Assembly: GCA_964582985.1 (NCBI GenBank)
Contig: CAZOUM010000096.1
Coordinates: 1-7,641, forward strand
DNA: 7,641 bases
Direction of reading: 5' to 3'
DNA from: CAZQYB01 sp964582985
GTDB lineage: Bacteria; Planctomycetota; Phycisphaerae; Sedimentisphaerales; Anaerobacaceae
Positions 5,726 through 7,641 of this stretch are shown one piece after another (the first letter of the stretch is position 1; the number at the start of each line of letters is the position of its first letter). The translations under genes and the position numbers were made by a program. Under the pieces are notes generated by a model. The model was not told the DNA's origin and ran no database searches. It saw only the letters and a program-made list of their open reading frames with translations.

Positions 5726-5776
5726 GCGATTATGTCCCAACCGTAGTTGAAGGTTGGTGACGATTCCATTTTTTCT

Positions 5777-5805
5777 ATCTTAGCCTGCCTTTCTTTTTTC
5801 CGCAA
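5777..5805 (-). promoter_or_regulatory. Possible weak promoter for the ugd operon within the transposase remnant
   Basis: The minus strand has TTGCGG (5800-5805), 17 bases, and TAAGAT (5777-5782). The -35 matches 3 of 6 and the -10 matches 4 of 6. It is the best-spaced pair I found between 5713 and 5914. It would give a leader of about 60 nt. The -10 box overlaps the remnant's stop codon, so transcription of ugd may depend on insertion-sequence DNA. Weak evidence. Confidence 0.25.
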
Positions 5806-5914
5806 GTGCTTTGTCTTTTTCCAGGTCATCAAGATACGATTTCGGCATCCACATCTGCTTATATCCGCCGATGCGCTTGAAGTGTTTTTCCGTCTCTAAA
5901 AATGCAGCCGTCGC
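5780..5914 (-). pseudogene. C-terminal remnant of a transposase
   Basis: The minus frame encodes ATAAFLETEKHFKRIGGYKQ, then MWMPKSYLDDLEKDK and a lysine-rich tail to a TAA at 5780-5782. The pattern AT-A-FLETEK-F-RI-GY--MWM resembles the end of Mutator/IS256-like transposases. Upstream of about 5914 this resemblance stops and no catalytic DDE region is present, so only about 44 codons remain. The frame continues upstream as unrelated sequence to an ATG at 6076, which I regard as accidental. No inverted repeats of an intact element are visible. Family assignment is moderate; remnant status is more secure. Confidence 0.5.
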
Positions 5915-5963
5915 CCTTGCCGGAATTAGTGACAGAGATGTATATATGGCTTTGCTCATTGGC

Positions 5964-6245
5964 TCAGCAATAGTATTCGGCTGTGGCTTGATAGCAAGCA
6001 CCATTGCTGAAAAGAAGTGACCACGCCGAAAGATGACCGAGAGCAATCGGTAATCCTGACCAGTCCAGCACAACAAAATCGGTTCCCTGCTCGATGGCCC
6101 GCGGATTGCGCACCTGTCCGGGCAATATCGAGGTCTTTTCCCTCCTGCCTACTCGGCCTCCATAAGGGGTAAACTGCGCGGGGCTTTCTATACGCGGATT
6201 TTTATATTTAACTCCTAAATTTGGTATAGGAGTATTTAGTACTTC
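5964..6245 (-). other. Stop-free frame without a start codon, possible gene fragment
   Basis: On the minus strand 93 codons are open between TGA at 6246-6248 and TGA at 5964-5966. The translation contains IESPAQFTPYGGRVGRREK and AIEQGTDFVVLDWSGLPIAL, which look protein-like, but there is no ATG in frame. The only start candidates are internal, for example TTG in ATATTGCCC, with AGGAGG about 15 nt upstream. Other frames on both strands are also partly open here. It may be a gene fragment or part of a multi-copy repeat. I cannot identify it and do not call a gene. Confidence 0.25.
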
Positions 6246-6361
6246 TCATTTAACTTCGCCCACACCCTGTGTTAAGTCTGTTGGAATTCAAGTCTCATTA
6301 TTGATCTCATTAATACAATGACTTCCATTTCTAATGTGCAAAGATATGTTAAACCATGTGA
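6246..6361. other. Intergenic spacer with nothing recognisable
   Basis: This A/T-rich spacer follows the partial helical protein gene on the minus strand. I see no convincing terminator, promoter or RNA gene in it. A 7-bp inverted repeat, ACTCCTA (6211-6217) with TAGGAGT (6227-6233), lies just outside it, inside the open frame described above. Confidence 0.4.
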
Positions 6362-7641
6362 TTACCTGTCGCTATAGATCAAACGAAGTTCAAGATCGGG
6401 CTTGTTATAAACCTGCCACAGTCTCAGCAGCCCCATCATCATCGTGTCGCTGCGGGTAATGGCCTCATAGTGCTCAAAACCGGCGGCAACACGAGGCAGC
6501 GGTGACAAATCCAGAAAGGTCTTGATTCCGATATCCGCAAACTTGTCTGCCCGCCCCAAAAACTTCTTGTCGCCGGACAGTTCATACGCTGCCGTCATGA
6601 GCAAAACAACATCCCCTATGACTCCCGGCTTTTGAATCGCCCCTGTCGGCGGATCATTTTTCAGATACCGCCGAGCACACACCATGATAAGTCGCTTATA
6701 ACCATCCCGAATTTGTCCCGGTGACAACTGCTTCCACCGCTCGTAGCATATCAACGCAACCTGCGCCTCTGTCGCCGTGCCGTAATGAAAATCCCAGATC
6801 GGGCAATACGAACGCCCGGTCTTAAACGCCTTCATCGTACTGACGCCGCCGAGGTCCACGAACAAATGCTCCGAATTCTCCCCAAGGCCTTCATGGAACT
6901 TCAAAAAGTGCTCATCCTCGGTATGTGCGAAGTCCGTCATCATCTGCTTTAGTTCCCCGTCAATGTACTTCGCAGCATCGTGCAGGTCTATCGCCAGCGA
7001 CAGCGTCCCTGCAACATGCGAATGAAGCCCCCCAATCCGCGGATCATGCGACAATTTAACCTCCTCGCCTATAATATCACTAAGCAACTTATTAACCGAA
7101 TTCGGGACCCTGTCCATCGGCAGAAAATTCGTAATCGGATGACGGCTTGCCTCCTTGAATATCAAAACCCGCTCTATCGCCTTCAAGAAGACCGGATTCT
7201 TCGTCTCCTTATACGCATGCCCCCACGTCGCAATATAAAATCCGGCATGCCGCGAAAAGTTTGCCCATCGCCCCGGCCCGTGTACCGACCATTTCGCGTG
7301 ACGACTAAAATCTCCAATGTGATTATAAACCTGATGGTCCCACAGCCCCTCGGCGAACTTCTCGCAAGCCTCAGGCGCAAGTGTAAATGACCGGTCCCAC
7401 AAAACCCATGGCCTGTAGAACTCGTGAACATCTCTGCCCTTGCACTGCTCCGCTTCCACATCCCAGTAAAGATGCTCGCCCCATGCAAACAGGCCCGTAG
7501 CCGCGCTTTGGCAGTTATTGAAGAACCATCTCAGCGCCTCATCCGCCTCCTTCTCATATTTCTTATCCCCCGTTATCCTGGTCAGCCCATAGAGCACCTG
7601 GTACAGGTTGAGGTCATGATGAGGATTAGCCCCGTATGCTC
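6362..7641 (-). CDS. Partial alpha/alpha-toroid-like carbohydrate-active protein (C-terminal part)
   Basis: The frame is open to the window edge, so the N-terminus lies outside; 425 residues are visible, starting with AYGANPHHDLNLYQ. I do not recognise the exact family. Helical repeats of the type YGLTRITGDKKYEKEADEAL (16-35) and AAYELSGDKKFLGRADKFAD, plus many tryptophan, histidine and aromatic clusters (GLFAWGEHLYWD, 49-60; HEFYRPW, 72-78; WDFHYGTATEAQ further on), are typical of six-hairpin (alpha/alpha)6 glycoside hydrolases and polysaccharide lyases. The role would then be polysaccharide breakdown, which suits a planctomycete. A GTG at 7595-7597 could be read as a start but lies mid-helix. 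The stop is TAA at 6362-6364. Its promoter lies outside the window. Confidence 0.7.
   Translation of the reverse strand, partial: AYGANPHHDLNLYQVLYGLTRITGDKKYEKEADEALRWFFNNCQSAATGLFAWGEHLYWDVEAEQCKGRDVHEFYRPWVLWDRSFTLAPEACEKFAEGLWDHQVYNHIGDFSRHAKWSVHGPGRWANFSRHAGFYIATWGHAYKETKNPVFLKAIERVLIFKEASRHPITNFLPMDRVPNSVNKLLSDIIGEEVKLSHDPRIGGLHSHVAGTLSLAIDLHDAAKYIDGELKQMMTDFAHTEDEHFLKFHEGLGENSEHLFVDLGGVSTMKAFKTGRSYCPIWDFHYGTATEAQVALICYERWKQLSPGQIRDGYKRLIMVCARRYLKNDPPTGAIQKPGVIGDVVLLMTAAYELSGDKKFLGRADKFADIGIKTFLDLSPLPRVAAGFEHYEAITRSDTMMMGLLRLWQVYNKPDLELRLIYSDR

Noticed and set aside
5737..5757. CCAACC/GGTTGG stem-loop just upstream of ugd as an operator or riboswitch
   Set aside because: The stem is only 6 bp with a 9-base loop and there is no further structure; it could easily occur by chance.
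5713..5832. Upstream extension of ugd by 40 codons to an earlier ATG
   Set aside because: MKICVVGIGYVG is the usual start of the family and has its own ribosome binding site; the extension overlaps the transposase remnant in another frame and resembles nothing.
6021..6161. Small plus-strand frame beginning at a GTG that overlaps the TGA at 6018-6020
   Set aside because: The GTGA overlap looks like translational coupling, but the translation is not protein-like and no ribosome binding site is present.
7595..7597. GTG as the start of the helical protein
   Set aside because: The same frame continues with protein-like sequence to the window edge, and the GTG lies within the helical repeat.

Overview
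The window reads as a gene-sparse stretch of a planctomycete chromosome, most likely class Phycisphaerae and possibly from an uncultured lineage. Three things suggest this: a Tat-exported Gfo/Idh/MocA oxidoreductase of the planctomycete/Bacteroidetes type, recognisable PEP-CTERM (exosortase-sorted) protein tails, and long repeat-rich intergenic regions. The lineage is inferred from style, not from a marker gene. All confidently called genes lie on the minus strand.

Layout from low to high coordinates. Positions 1-399 hold no intact gene: there is a low-complexity edge, a structured three-copy TTCTAACGGGGT inverted-repeat element, a small palindrome, and the last codons of a PEP-CTERM gene on the plus strand. 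Positions 400-1758 encode a secreted Gfo/Idh/MocA oxidoreductase that appears to start at a rare AUA codon; a good sigma70-type promoter lies upstream. Positions 1771-2500 contain no intact gene but are full of relics: a second, longer PEP-CTERM tail, an A/T-rich degenerate repeat, a 103-bp MITE-like element with 17-bp perfect inverted ends, and the 3' end of a second sugar-nucleotide epimerase. A terminator then follows the next gene, a small secreted protein (2501-2872) with its own promoter, hairpin-bearing leader and strong ribosome binding site.

Positions 3025-5712 form a tight operon transcribed leftward: UDP-glucose 6-dehydrogenase (ugd), a four-helix membrane protein made of two similar halves, and a UDP-glucuronate 4-epimerase-like enzyme. 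Gaps are 12 and 6 nt. The two enzymes would convert UDP-glucose to UDP-glucuronate and then UDP-galacturonate, precursors for a uronic-acid-containing surface or extracellular polysaccharide. That fits a genome with PEP-CTERM proteins, since exosortase systems commonly accompany exopolysaccharide production. The epimerase carries an in-frame low-complexity insertion that looks derived from repeat DNA.

Positions 5713-6361 are a scrap region holding the C-terminal end of a transposase and stop-free but start-less frames. Positions 6362-7641 are the C-terminal 425 residues of a large helical protein, probably of the alpha/alpha-toroid carbohydrate-active type, cut by the window edge.

The overall impression is a polysaccharide-precursor operon surrounded by genome debris: two broken PEP-CTERM tails, a broken epimerase, a broken transposase, and at least three kinds of repeat. 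I found no CRISPR array, tRNA, rRNA or complete mobile element. I see no obvious new multi-gene system. The strongest unusual points are the AUA start, the structured TTCTAACGGGGT element, the repeat-derived insertion in an enzyme, and the duplicated membrane protein inside the ugd operon.
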